Made by a program: the position numbers and the translations under genes
Notes under the pieces: generated by a model
What the model saw: only the letters and a program-made list of their open reading frames with translations
Database searches by the model: none
What the model was told of the DNA's origin: nothing
Shown: positions 46,363 through 55,216 of the stretch, one piece after another
How the letters are laid out: each line of letters opens with the position of its first letter
How positions within the stretch are numbered: position 1 is the first letter of the stretch
Assembly (NCBI GenBank): GCA_041395525.1
Contig: JAWLAH010000015.1
Coordinates: forward strand, 4,579-68,578
DNA from: CADEED01 sp020442965
GTDB taxonomy: Bacteria; Pseudomonadota; Gammaproteobacteria; Steroidobacterales; Steroidobacteraceae
DNA length: 64,000 nucleotides
Reading direction: 5' to 3'

Positions 46363-49300
46363 TTGCGTGCCACTCCGAAATGACGGAAAAGGACCGGCAG
46401 AACAATCAGTGTCAATGCCGTCGACGTGATCAAACCGCCGATCACGACGACCGCCAGCGGGCGTTGCACTTCCGAACCGGGCCCGGTCGCGAACAACAAC
46501 GGCACCAGGCCGAAGGCCGTGATCGATGCCGTCATCAGCACGGGCCGTAGTCGCCGCAGGACTCCGCCGCGAACCGTGTCGCCAAGCGATGCGCCGCGCG
46601 CCAGCATCTGATTGAAGTACCCCACCAGTACCAGCCCGTTCAGCACCGCGATACCCATCAGCGCAATGAACCCGATTGACGCTGGCACGGACAGATACTC
46701 CCCGCTGATAGCCAACGCCATGATACCGCCGACAAGCGCGAACGGGATGTTAGCCAGAACGAGACTTGCCTGACGCAAGCTACCCAGCGTCGCGAATAGC
46801 AGCAGAAACACAAAGGCCAACGCGATCGGTACCACGAGAGTGAGCCGCGCCGCTGCGCGCTGCTGATTCTCGAATTCACCGCCCCACGTCAATCGATAAC
46901 CCACCGGCAACGGCACAGCTTGTGCCACTGCTGCGCTCGCCTCGCTCACGAATCCTACGAGATCGCGCCCCTGCACGTTCGCACTAACCACTGCGAATCG
47001 CGAAGAATTCTCGCGCTCGAGCTTCACGGGACCTTGGGTGACTGAGAGCCCCGCCGTCACAGTCAACGGTGTTCCCGCACCCGCCTCGCCGCCGACTGGC
47101 GCCGCGCCGATAGCCTCAATATCGCGTCGATATTCATCAGCTCCCCGTATGACGAGTGGTACGCGCCTGCCCTCTGTGAGCACCGCGCCGATACGCTCCC
47201 CTTCCACCAGGGCCCGCAACTCCTGCTGCACGTTCTCGGCGGTGCCCGCGGTCGAACCGAGCACGGTCCTGTCCAGGTCAACGCGCAAGTATTGCATGCT
47301 GTCGTTAGCCAGATACATGACATCTTGAGCGCCGTCGACCCGCTGCATCGTCGACTGGATCGCCAGAGCGAGTTGGTTCAACTTTTCCAGATCCGGGCCA
47401 AAAACCTTGACCGCCACATCGCCGCGCGTTCCAGTCAGCATCTCGGAAACCCGCATTTCAATCGGCTGCGTAAATCCAAACGCCAGTCCAGGAAAGCTCG
47501 CACCAACCTCACGCAACGACGCGATGATTTCTTCTTTGCCGCCACGCCATTCTGCGGCAGGCTTCAACTCGAGAAAAGTATCGGTATCATTGAGCGACAT
47601 CGGATCGAGGCCGAGTTCATCGGAACCGACGCGTGCAATAATGTTCTTGACCTCGGGTGTCGTGCGCAGGATCTCCTTCTGCACATCGAGATCGATGCGT
47701 ACGGAGTCCTCCAGGCTGATCGACGGCAACTTTGCAATCTGCACGAGCACGTCGCCTTCGTCCAGAGTCGGGATGAACGACCTGCCGAGAAACGGGAATG
47801 CCAGCAGCGCCGCGACGACGGTAGCGATTGCGATCCCCAAAACAATCTTGCCGTGCGCCAGCGACCAATCCAGAAGACGCGCGAACGGTGGCGTCAGTTT
47901 GCGCATCAGCCACGGCTCGTTGTGCGGGGCGCGGTGCAGGACAAACGACGAGAGCACCGGAATCACGGTGAATGACAAAACCAGCGATGCCAGCAGCGCG
48001 ATGACGATGGTCGCGGCCACTGGTCGAAACAACTTGCCCTCGAGCCCCTGTAGTGTCAGGAGCGGCAGGAACACCACCGCAATGATCATGATGCCGCCAA
48101 GCACCGGCGTGGCGACTTCTTTGACCGCCCTGAAGATGACGTGCAGCGCCGGCGTTCGCTCATTGCTCACCGGATCGCTGAGGCGGGCGACAACGTTCTC
48201 GACAACGACAACCGCCGCGTCGACCAACATGCCGATGGCCACCGCGAGCCCCCCTAACGACATCAGGTTGGCCGAAAGGCCGACGCGCTCCATGACGAGA
48301 AAGGTCGCGAGAGCGGCGAGCGGCAATGCCATTGTCACGACGATCGCGGCGCGTATATCTCCGAGGAACAGTACCAACAAAACGATGATCAATACGGCGG
48401 CTTCGAGCAACGCTTTGGTGACTGTGCCAGTCGCTCGATCGACCAGCGCGCTGCGATCATAGAACGGCACGATCTCGATGCCCTCGGGCAAGGTCTTGGC
48501 AATCTCATCCAGTTCTGCTCGTACTCGAGCGACCACCATTCGGGCATTGGCGCCGCGCAGCGCGATGACGATTCCTTGCGTCGCTTCCTCGGAGCCATTG
48601 CGAGTAACGGCGCCGTAGCGGGTCAATGTTCCGTAGCCGACCGTCGCTACGTCGGCCACTCGGACGATACCGGTGCGGTCCGCTTTGACCGCAATCGCGC
48701 CGATATCCTCGAGCGTCTTCACGGTCGCATCAACACGAATCGGCAATGACTCCTCGCCCGCGGTCACGCGCCCCGCACCGTCGCCTCGATTGTTAGCCTG
48801 GAGCGCCGTGCGCAATTCTGCGAGACTCAGCCCTCGTGCCACCAGCGCCGTCATGTCCGGCTGCACCTCGAAGGTGCGAACGAACCCGCCGAGGGCGTTG
48901 ACATCTGCCACGCCCTCCAGTGTCCTCAGCCGCGGCCGAATTACCCAATCGATCAGTGCGCGTCGCTCTGCCAGCGGCAATGGGCCCTCGAGCGTGAACA
49001 TGTAGACATCGGATAGTGGCGTCGCGATCGGCGCCAGACCACCAGTTACAGAGTCCGGCAGGTCAGGCATGACCGCAGCGAGACGCTCGCTCACCTGCTG
49101 CCGCGCCCAGTAGAGCTCAGTCGCATCCGTGAAGTCGATCGTGATATCGGCGATGCCATACTTGGCCATCGAGCGCAAAATTGTCTGATTTGGAATACCT
49201 AACAACTCTTGCTCAATCGGTACGACAATCCGCGCCTCAACCTCCTCCGGGGTCATGCCTGGAGCCTTCAGGATGATCTTGGTCTGGGTAGTCGAGATGT

Positions 49301-49421
49301 CCGGGAACGCGTCGATTGGCAAACGCAGCAAGGCGAGCGTGCCGGCAACGACCAACCCGGCCGCGGCCAGCGAAACGATCAGGCGCTGCGTGAGCGCAAA
49401 GGCAATGAGACGTGCGATCAT
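46359..49421 (-). CDS. Heavy-metal RND efflux pump (CusA/CzcA family)
   Basis: A 1020-residue inner-membrane pump. The family start (IAFALTQRLIVSLAAAGLVV), FPDISTTQTKI and the two large periplasmic loops are present, with RND helices at the expected places. The fourth-helix motif reads AIGMLVDAAVVVVEN (Asp401), the pattern of monovalent-ion (Cu/Ag, CusA-like) HME pumps, not the DFG-containing pattern of Zn/Co/Cd CzcA. The substrate is therefore likely Cu(I) or Ag(I); the methionine ladder of CusA was not checked residue by residue. It works with the adaptor encoded upstream and the channel downstream. Confidence 0.92.
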   Translation of the reverse strand: MIARLIAFALTQRLIVSLAAAGLVVAGTLALLRLPIDAFPDISTTQTKIILKAPGMTPEEVEARIVVPIEQELLGIPNQTILRSMAKYGIADITIDFTDATELYWARQQVSERLAAVMPDLPDSVTGGLAPIATPLSDVYMFTLEGPLPLAERRALIDWVIRPRLRTLEGVADVNALGGFVRTFEVQPDMTALVARGLSLAELRTALQANNRGDGAGRVTAGEESLPIRVDATVKTLEDIGAIAVKADRTGIVRVADVATVGYGTLTRYGAVTRNGSEEATQGIVIALRGANARMVVARVRAELDEIAKTLPEGIEIVPFYDRSALVDRATGTVTKALLEAAVLIIVLLVLFLGDIRAAIVVTMALPLAALATFLVMERVGLSANLMSLGGLAVAIGMLVDAAVVVVENVVARLSDPVSNERTPALHVIFRAVKEVATPVLGGIMIIAVVFLPLLTLQGLEGKLFRPVAATIVIALLASLVLSFTVIPVLSSFVLHRAPHNEPWLMRKLTPPFARLLDWSLAHGKIVLGIAIATVVAALLAFPFLGRSFIPTLDEGDVLVQIAKLPSISLEDSVRIDLDVQKEILRTTPEVKNIIARVGSDELGLDPMSLNDTDTFLELKPAAEWRGGKEEIIASLREVGASFPGLAFGFTQPIEMRVSEMLTGTRGDVAVKVFGPDLEKLNQLALAIQSTMQRVDGAQDVMYLANDSMQYLRVDLDRTVLGSTAGTAENVQQELRALVEGERIGAVLTEGRRVPLVIRGADEYRRDIEAIGAAPVGGEAGAGTPLTVTAGLSVTQGPVKLERENSSRFAVVSANVQGRDLVGFVSEASAAVAQAVPLPVGYRLTWGGEFENQQRAAARLTLVVPIALAFVFLLLFATLGSLRQASLVLANIPFALVGGIMALAISGEYLSVPASIGFIALMGIAVLNGLVLVGYFNQMLARGASLGDTVRGGVLRRLRPVLMTASITAFGLVPLLFATGPGSEVQRPLAVVVIGGLITSTALTLIVLPVLFRHFGVARK

Positions 49422-49425
49422 GGCG

Positions 49426-50514
49426 CTATTCGTCTGCGATCCCGATCCACGCGCCCTTCAGCAGTGCGGTACCCGTGATCGCAACTCGATCGCCTCGATT
49501 GAGTACGTCACTACGCGCAAACCCGGCGCGGGCCGCTTCTGGATCTACTAACACGACCTCGAAGCCACCATCGCGCTCAGCGAAGACGAACGTTTCGGAT
49601 CCACGGCGTACGAATGCTCGGGCGGGCACGGCGAAGCTGCCCGTTGCCGCGGTACGCGGCGAGATGGCGGCGTTCACCGACTCGCCGGGGAGCAGACACG
49701 TATCCTTGTCCGTGATGATCGCAGTCACTGTAACAACGTGATTGGACTCGACCTGCATGCCTACCGACGAGAGCATGGCGCTTGCCTCACAGCTCCGCCC
49801 CCGCACAGTCGCGGAATCACCGGGTCGCAAACTGCGCGCGACGTCGGCGCTGGCCACCAGCGCCACGTGCAACTGCTCCGGCGTTCCGATCACGCCGAGC
49901 GGATCGCCGGTGGCCACGCTCTGCCCCACTGCGAGCTTTGGGCCCGCGAGCACACCGTCCACGGGTGCACGCACGATCATTTGACCATCGCGAGTAGATA
50001 GGTCCATGCCGGGATAGGCACCGATCGATGCACTGCGCTGAGCAGCGGCGGCCGCGTAGTCGGCCTCGGACTGTTCGAGTCTACCCGCCGAAATCACGCC
50101 TGCCTTGAGTAAAGTGCGATCGCGCGTGACACGCTGCTCCGCCGCCTTGGCTGCCGCCTGCGCCTCGCGTGCGCTACGCTGCAAGACTGCAATCTCGGGA
50201 CCCGCCAACACCATCAAAACGTCGCCACGTTTGAGCGGCCGACCGGGCATTGCGCGAACCTCTATCACGCGGCCAGCGGCTGGCGCAGTTAGCAGCGCAC
50301 GCCCGGCCGAACCTGGCTCGATGTGTCCAGTCAACGTGAGTCCGGATGCTGACAGCGCGCCCGAGTCATCGAGCATCAGGGTCTCGATATGTGCGTTGGC
50401 GCGCTGGGCGGGGGTCAAATGAACCATTTCGGCCGCCCACACCTGGCCGCTCAACAGCCACAGGAAAGCCAGCGTGCCGGCAAGGGCCAGCGAACTCCAT
50501 TCACGCGGTCGCAT
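49426..50514 (-). CDS. Periplasmic adaptor of RND efflux (CzcB/CusB type)
   Basis: A 362-residue membrane-fusion protein with a signal sequence (LALAGTLAFLWLLSGQVWAA). LLTAPAAGRVIEVRAMPGRPL and MIVRAPVDGVLAG are the two lipoyl half-motifs, with a helical hairpin between. The beta-barrel and membrane-proximal domains follow. AAGGAA precedes the ATG. First gene of the four-gene operon; the pump starts 4 bases after its stop. No extra His- or Met-rich metal-binding tail is seen. Confidence 0.9.
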   Translation of the reverse strand: MRPREWSSLALAGTLAFLWLLSGQVWAAEMVHLTPAQRANAHIETLMLDDSGALSASGLTLTGHIEPGSAGRALLTAPAAGRVIEVRAMPGRPLKRGDVLMVLAGPEIAVLQRSAREAQAAAKAAEQRVTRDRTLLKAGVISAGRLEQSEADYAAAAAQRSASIGAYPGMDLSTRDGQMIVRAPVDGVLAGPKLAVGQSVATGDPLGVIGTPEQLHVALVASADVARSLRPGDSATVRGRSCEASAMLSSVGMQVESNHVVTVTAIITDKDTCLLPGESVNAAISPRTAATGSFAVPARAFVRRGSETFVFAERDGGFEVVLVDPEAARAGFARSDVLNRGDRVAITGTALLKGAWIGIADE

Positions 50515-50863
50515 GGGACGATTCCTTAACTATACTATTGCCGAGCGACAAGCATACCAGCGTCACTGCGTTCACAGTCATGGCAGCGCGGACCGAGCAG
50601 TGTTCGGCACGCTGATGCCGCACCCGCACTCGCATGCGTGCTCGCTATGCCAACTTGACGGCAAGGCCTCGCTGGACGGATGTCGCGCCGGCGGTGCTGG
50701 GCCGCGGCATGACGCGCCTTCGCGGGTGGCGTCTACGGCAGGTACTCTGGAAGCCATTTCCTGAGCGGCGCTATCGGCCACGGATCCCGCACTCTCCCAA
50801 GACGTCACGGGTAACTACCTATACCCTATCGCACGCGGCCGCCCAAACTGCTGGAACAGACAA
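50515..50863. other. 349-base divergent gap between efflux operon and LysR gene
   Basis: No well-supported gene. Two short overlapping open frames are worth noting: plus strand from 50615 (MPHPHSHACSLCQ..., 49 codons) and minus strand 50578-50808, ending in a Cys/His cluster (HSEHACECGCG). Both come from the same DNA, so the His/Cys richness of one may just reflect the other. A possible AT-rich promoter element (tatactatt) lies near 50529, upstream of the adaptor gene. Confidence 0.5.
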
Positions 50864-51712
50864 ATGGATACTGAGCTCGCACGCACTTTTCTCGTCGTGA
50901 TCGCTGCCGGAAATTTCGTGGAGGCGGCCGCGCGCCTGCATATTACGCAGTCCACCGTTAGTGCGCGTATCCAGCGGCTGGAAGAGACGCTTGGTGCCGA
51001 ATTGTTCGTTCGTAACAAGTCTGGCACAACGCTGACACCGGCCGGCCGACAGTTTCAGCGACACGCCGCACTCCTCACGCGCACGGTTGAACAAGCGCGG
51101 GAGGAAATTGCGATTGTTAGCGGGGATCGCGCGACTTTGACTATCGGCAGTCGCATCGGCTTGTGGGAAGAATTGCTGCTGCGGTGGCTGCCGCTGTTCA
51201 AGGCGCTCGCGCCAGACGTCGTCGTGCGCGCCCTCGTCGGTTTCGAGGAAGACCTGATGCAATCGATGCTCGAGGGTCGGCTGGACGTCGGGGTCATGTA
51301 CGACCCACAGGCTCGTCCCGGTCTGACCGTCGAGCCTTTGCCGGAGGAACAGCTGGTGATGGTGTCCTCACGACGGGATGATCGAGGTCTGCCGGAGCGC
51401 GACTACGTCTACATCGACTGGGGGCCGGAGTTTTTTGCGCAACATGCTCTGGCTTTTCCGAACTTCCCCGGCGCCTCGCTGTCCGTCAACATCGGTTGGC
51501 TCGGCCTGCAACACGTACTAACCTCCGGCGGTGCTGGCTACTTCCCGGCGCGGATGCTGCGCCACCACGAGCTCGCCGGACGGGTGCATCGCGTTGCCGA
51601 AGTGCCGCAATTTAGGTTGCGAGCCTATCTGTGCTTTCCAACCAAGCTGGATTCGGGCCCACTCGCGCTTGCTCTCGACACAATACGACGAGTTGCCGCA
51701 GACTCTGCGTGA
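50864..51712 (+). CDS. LysR-family transcriptional regulator
   Basis: A 282-residue LysR regulator. The N-terminal winged helix is typical: FLVVIAAGNFVEAAARLHIT then STVSARIQRLEETLGAELFV. The C-terminal inducer-binding domain (about 90-280) is present. It is transcribed away from the metal-efflux operon, the usual arrangement for a LysR protein and its target, and convergent with the Rieske reductase. Its inducer is unknown. The alternative target is the Rieske reductase, which lies downstream and on the other strand. Confidence 0.92.
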   Translation: MDTELARTFLVVIAAGNFVEAAARLHITQSTVSARIQRLEETLGAELFVRNKSGTTLTPAGRQFQRHAALLTRTVEQAREEIAIVSGDRATLTIGSRIGLWEELLLRWLPLFKALAPDVVVRALVGFEEDLMQSMLEGRLDVGVMYDPQARPGLTVEPLPEEQLVMVSSRRDDRGLPERDYVYIDWGPEFFAQHALAFPNFPGASLSVNIGWLGLQHVLTSGGAGYFPARMLRHHELAGRVHRVAEVPQFRLRAYLCFPTKLDSGPLALALDTIRRVAADSA

Positions 51713-51749
51713 GCGCAGTGGACGCGACGATTGCTTACGCTCGGGAGTC

Positions 51750-53300
51750 TCAATTATCCGCGAGCAGAGTCTCGACGGCATCCACGTCGTCTCGCTCCAG
51801 CGCCGCTTCAATCGCGAGGCTCAGGCGATCACGTCCGACAGTAACCACCGCGACAGGCCGCCCTGCGCGCCGATAGATCACGGTGGCATCGTGGCGCGCA
51901 ATGTTACCCAGCACCTCGATTGCATCGTCCGCAGTCGCATGGCCGACGTACGACAGCGTGACATCATAGTGTCGGCTCCAGAAGAATGGCACATCGCGAA
52001 ACCGTTCCCCCAGGCCTAACATGTCGCGGGCAACCGACTGGCCCTGCCGCTGAGCGAGAACCCAGTGCTCGATGCGAACAGACGTGCCCTGACGTGGATC
52101 CGGGTAGCGGGCGATATCGCCCGCCGCCCAGACGCCAGGAAAACTCGTACGCAGATGAGAATCCACCACGATCCCGTCGTCTACTTTGAGTCCGGCCTTG
52201 GTCGCGAGTGCAACGCGCGGCCGCACGCCCACACCAAGCACGACGAAGTCCGCTTCCAGCACCACACCGTTCTCGAGCTCCACCGTCTGCGTGTGAATTG
52301 CGCGTGGGCTTGTCGTTAGATGAAAGCGCACGCCGTGCTTCTCGTGCAATGCTTGTACGAATTGGCCGAGCTGCGCACCCAGTACACGTTCCAGCGGAAC
52401 CCGGTCGCGGCTTACGACAGCTACTTCTAGCCCACGCGTACGTAGCGCTGCGGCCGCCTCGAGTCCGATGAAACTCGAGCCAACGATGACAGCTCTGCGG
52501 GCAGTCCTGGCCGCTGCGATGATGGCTTTTGCATCATTCAATGTTCGCAGCGTAAACACAGTCGGGAGGTCGGAACCGGCGAGCGCGAGCCGCCGCGGCT
52601 CTGCTCCGGTTGCGAGTAACAGAGCATCGTAGGGAACAGTCCGACCGCTCTGCAGCAGCAGCGACTTCTTGCTCGGGTTCAGCTCGGCCGCGGGATCGTC
52701 GGTCCGCAGGTCGACCTTGATTTGCTCATAAAATTGACGCGACCGCAACGAGACCCACTCTTCGGGCGCCGTACCTGCCAGGTAATCCTTGCTGAGGTTC
52801 GGGCGATCGACCGGGCCTGAGGACTCATTGCCGATCAGCGTGATGGACCCCGTGTGCCCGAGCGCACGCAGGCGTTCTGCAGCAGCCGAACCGGCCGCGC
52901 CCGCACCCACGATAACGATACTGGTAGGGAGCGTGATTGACGGCTTTGCCGGCCCTGGCGCGCGCTTCTGGGCACGAACGATCACGCGATCATCGCGACG
53001 CTCCACTTCATAGCAAGCGATCGTGTCCAAGGCTGGCGCGCCGCGAGCCTCGCCAGTGTTCAAGTCGAAGCAGGCATGGTGCCACGGACAGCGAATGGTT
53101 TTGCCGACGACAAGTCCGTCACCGAGTGGGCCACCATAGTGCGAGCACGTCGCGCTGATCGCGCGAATGTCCGCGCCCGTCCGCACCAGCACGATCGCCT
53201 TGCCGCCCGCGTGCCCTAACAACGGCATGTTCTCCGCAAGTTCGGCTAACGGCACTCCGATCGCCAAATCGGGTCCCACGAGGGGCGGCGCTTGTTCCAT
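51750..53300 (-). CDS. Rieske-domain FAD/NAD(P)-dependent oxidoreductase
   Basis: A 516-residue fusion. Residues 10-110 are a Rieske [2Fe-2S] domain with CSH (52-54) and CPWH (71-74) ligand motifs. Residues 125-430 are a pyridine-nucleotide-disulfide-type reductase: IVIVGAGAAGSAAAERL binds FAD, AVIVGSSFIGLEAAAAL binds NAD(P)H, and VWAAGDIARY is the second FAD motif. The C-terminal domain resembles AIF/ferredoxin-reductase proteins. It should pass electrons from NAD(P)H through FAD to the Rieske centre or a partner. Partner and role are unknown; the next plus-strand genes are the nitrate reductase set. Confidence 0.9.
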   Translation of the reverse strand: MEQAPPLVGPDLAIGVPLAELAENMPLLGHAGGKAIVLVRTGADIRAISATCSHYGGPLGDGLVVGKTIRCPWHHACFDLNTGEARGAPALDTIACYEVERRDDRVIVRAQKRAPGPAKPSITLPTSIVIVGAGAAGSAAAERLRALGHTGSITLIGNESSGPVDRPNLSKDYLAGTAPEEWVSLRSRQFYEQIKVDLRTDDPAAELNPSKKSLLLQSGRTVPYDALLLATGAEPRRLALAGSDLPTVFTLRTLNDAKAIIAAARTARRAVIVGSSFIGLEAAAALRTRGLEVAVVSRDRVPLERVLGAQLGQFVQALHEKHGVRFHLTTSPRAIHTQTVELENGVVLEADFVVLGVGVRPRVALATKAGLKVDDGIVVDSHLRTSFPGVWAAGDIARYPDPRQGTSVRIEHWVLAQRQGQSVARDMLGLGERFRDVPFFWSRHYDVTLSYVGHATADDAIEVLGNIARHDATVIYRRAGRPVAVVTVGRDRLSLAIEAALERDDVDAVETLLADN

Positions 53301-53558
53301 TTGCAGGCTCCTGTCGCGAAGTTCGGTGCAGTGCGATCAGTCCAGCCTAACACCCGCCGGCGTTATTTCAACCGGTATAGATCCTTGCGATGTAGCGGCA
53401 AATCCGCTGGATCGGCCTTGCTCACCGACCGAATTTCTATCTGCAAAGACGATACCTGACATCGAAATTTATCGTTTGTCGGAGAACTTGTCAGTGCGCA
53501 AACTCGTGTGTGCGCGCTCACGCAGTGTTTGCTTTGTTACGGGGCGCAGGAGCTATTT

Positions 53559-53720
53559 ATGCACGGCAAGAAAAAGGCATGGCAGCCGCATGTTGATCCC
53601 GAGCCACTTTTCAATCCGTTTATTTCGACCACCCAATCGAAGGACGAGTTGTATCCGGACGAAAGCATCGAACTCGAAGACGAGGAAGACACCGACGACA
53701 GCGAATCCACGGATCAGTAG
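53559..53720 (+). CDS. Small highly acidic protein
   Basis: Fifty-three residues. A short basic start (HGKKKAWQPH) is followed by an aromatic/Pro segment and a strongly acidic tail (ESIELEDEEDTDDSESTD). CAGGAG sits 6 bases before the ATG, strong support for a real start. No family is recognised. It precedes the DUF6522-like gene by 129 bases and may be the first gene of the nitrate-reductase transcript. A poor CRP-like match (TGTGT-N6-TCACG) lies 37 bases upstream of the ATG. Confidence 0.62.
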   Translation: MHGKKKAWQPHVDPEPLFNPFISTTQSKDELYPDESIELEDEEDTDDSESTDQ

Positions 53721-53849
53721 CGCTTGATCTGGCGTGCGGTTCGAGCTGGGGTAAATACGTATACCCAGCGACGCGGCATTGACCGATAACTGAGCGGATT
53801 CGGCCGACTCGAGCTGGCCGGTGGGTTCAACTGAGCGTGACGCGGTGAC

Positions 53850-54107
53850 ATGAACGCGGTGGAGTTCGAAGACGGCGCAGTGTGTATCGACGCGGCAGTC
53901 ATCGCCGCGGGCCTCGAACTCAAGGCCGAGCAGATCCATTCCCTGCTGCGCAAGCGCAGGATCACGAGCCTCTGCGAACGCGGCATCGATCAGGATGCGG
54001 GCCACTACAGACTGACGTTTTTCCACAAGAACCGGCGCTTGCGTCTCGTGACCGACGCGGCAGGCAGCATCATCGAGCGTTCCGTTAGCGACCGCACGGC
54101 CTTGTAG
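53850..54107 (+). CDS. DUF6522-like small protein
   Basis: An 85-residue protein. SLCERGIDQDAGHYRLTFFH followed by NRRLRLVTDAAG is the signature of a small family (DUF6522) that I associate with denitrification/respiratory loci; the association is from memory. It has no signal peptide or membrane span. It ends 8 bases before the TDT transporter gene, so it probably shares the nar transcript. Confidence 0.7.
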   Translation: MNAVEFEDGAVCIDAAVIAAGLELKAEQIHSLLRKRRITSLCERGIDQDAGHYRLTFFHKNRRLRLVTDAAGSIIERSVSDRTAL

Positions 54108-54115
54108 CCCGTCTC

Positions 54116-55216
54116 ATGAGACTCCGGTTTGAACGTGGGCGACCGGATAGTCTCGAGAGCCTGCACCCAGCGTATTTCGCTCTGGTAATGGCGACTGGCA
54201 TCGTGGCACTGGCGACGCGCCTGCACGGTCTCGATGTCGTACCGAAACTTCTGTTCTGGCTCAATGCCGTTTTCATCGTTGCGCTGATCACCGTGACGAT
54301 CGCGCGGATTGTGCGATACCGCGCCGCGTTCATGGCCGATATCAGCAGCCATAGCCGCGGCGTCGGCTTCTTCACGGTCGTCGCTGCGTTTGGCGTGTTC
54401 GGCAGCCAGCTCGTGCTGCAGATGGCCATGCCAAAACTGGCCGTGCTCGTTTGGCTGGCCACCGCATTACTCTGGTTAGTCGTTACCTATGGCGTGCTGA
54501 CGGCCCTGACGATCAAGCCTGAAAAACCCACACTGGTCGACGGACTGAACGGGGGCTGGCTCGTCATTGTCGTTGCCACCCAATCGGTTTCCATCCTCAC
54601 AGTCTTGATTTTTCACGGCGGCGCTGCGAGTGACTTGCAACAAGCCTTGATCTTCGCGGCGCTCGTTCTGTGGCTCGGTGGCGGAGCGCTTTATCTGTGG
54701 CTGATGACGCTGATCTTCTTCCGCTACACGTTCTTGCGAATGGCGGCAGCGGATCTGACACCGCCTTACTGGATCAGCATGGGTGCGGTAGCCATTTCGA
54801 CGCTGGCCGGCGCGACGCTGCTGGAACATTCGGCAGCGTCTGCAATCGTTGCCCAGTTGGCGCCCTTCGTGAAAGGCATGACGTTATTTTTCTGGGCCAT
54901 CGGCAGTTGGTGGATTCCCATGCTCGTGGTCCTTGGCATCTGGCGCTACCTGATCTGCGGCGTTCCTTTCGCCTACGATCCACTGTACTGGGGCGGCGTC
55001 TTCCCACTGGGCATGTACTCCGTCTGCACGTACCACTTGGCGAACGTCCTGGGCGCTTCGTTTCTAGTGCCGCTGTCCGGTGCATTCATGATCATCGCCG
55101 TTGCGGCTTGGGCCGTCACGCTTGTCGGACTGGTGGACAGCCGCTTTAATATCAAGGCGCGTCGCGATGCGCGGCCGATTCCGCGCCAAGCCCAGGAAGG
55201 AGAAAGCAGAAAATGA
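54116..55216 (+). CDS. TDT/TehA-family membrane transporter or channel
   Basis: A 366-residue membrane protein with about ten spans. LHPAYFALVMATGIVALA is the typical TDT/TehA/SLAC1 N-terminal motif with its conserved aromatic-rich first helix. Members transport small anions (for example malate, or nitrate/chloride in plant SLAC1). The stop overlaps the narG start by 4 bases (ATGA). No NarK-type nitrate transporter is seen in this window, so this protein may move nitrate or nitrite; that is an inference from position. Confidence 0.82.
   Translation: MRLRFERGRPDSLESLHPAYFALVMATGIVALATRLHGLDVVPKLLFWLNAVFIVALITVTIARIVRYRAAFMADISSHSRGVGFFTVVAAFGVFGSQLVLQMAMPKLAVLVWLATALLWLVVTYGVLTALTIKPEKPTLVDGLNGGWLVIVVATQSVSILTVLIFHGGAASDLQQALIFAALVLWLGGGALYLWLMTLIFFRYTFLRMAAADLTPPYWISMGAVAISTLAGATLLEHSAASAIVAQLAPFVKGMTLFFWAIGSWWIPMLVVLGIWRYLICGVPFAYDPLYWGGVFPLGMYSVCTYHLANVLGASFLVPLSGAFMIIAVAAWAVTLVGLVDSRFNIKARRDARPIPRQAQEGESRK

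Noticed and set aside
53301..53558. FNR-type site (TTGAT-N4-ATCAA) expected before a nitrate reductase operon
   Set aside because: I searched this gap by eye and found no convincing match; only a weak TGTGT-N6-TCACG at 53507-53522.
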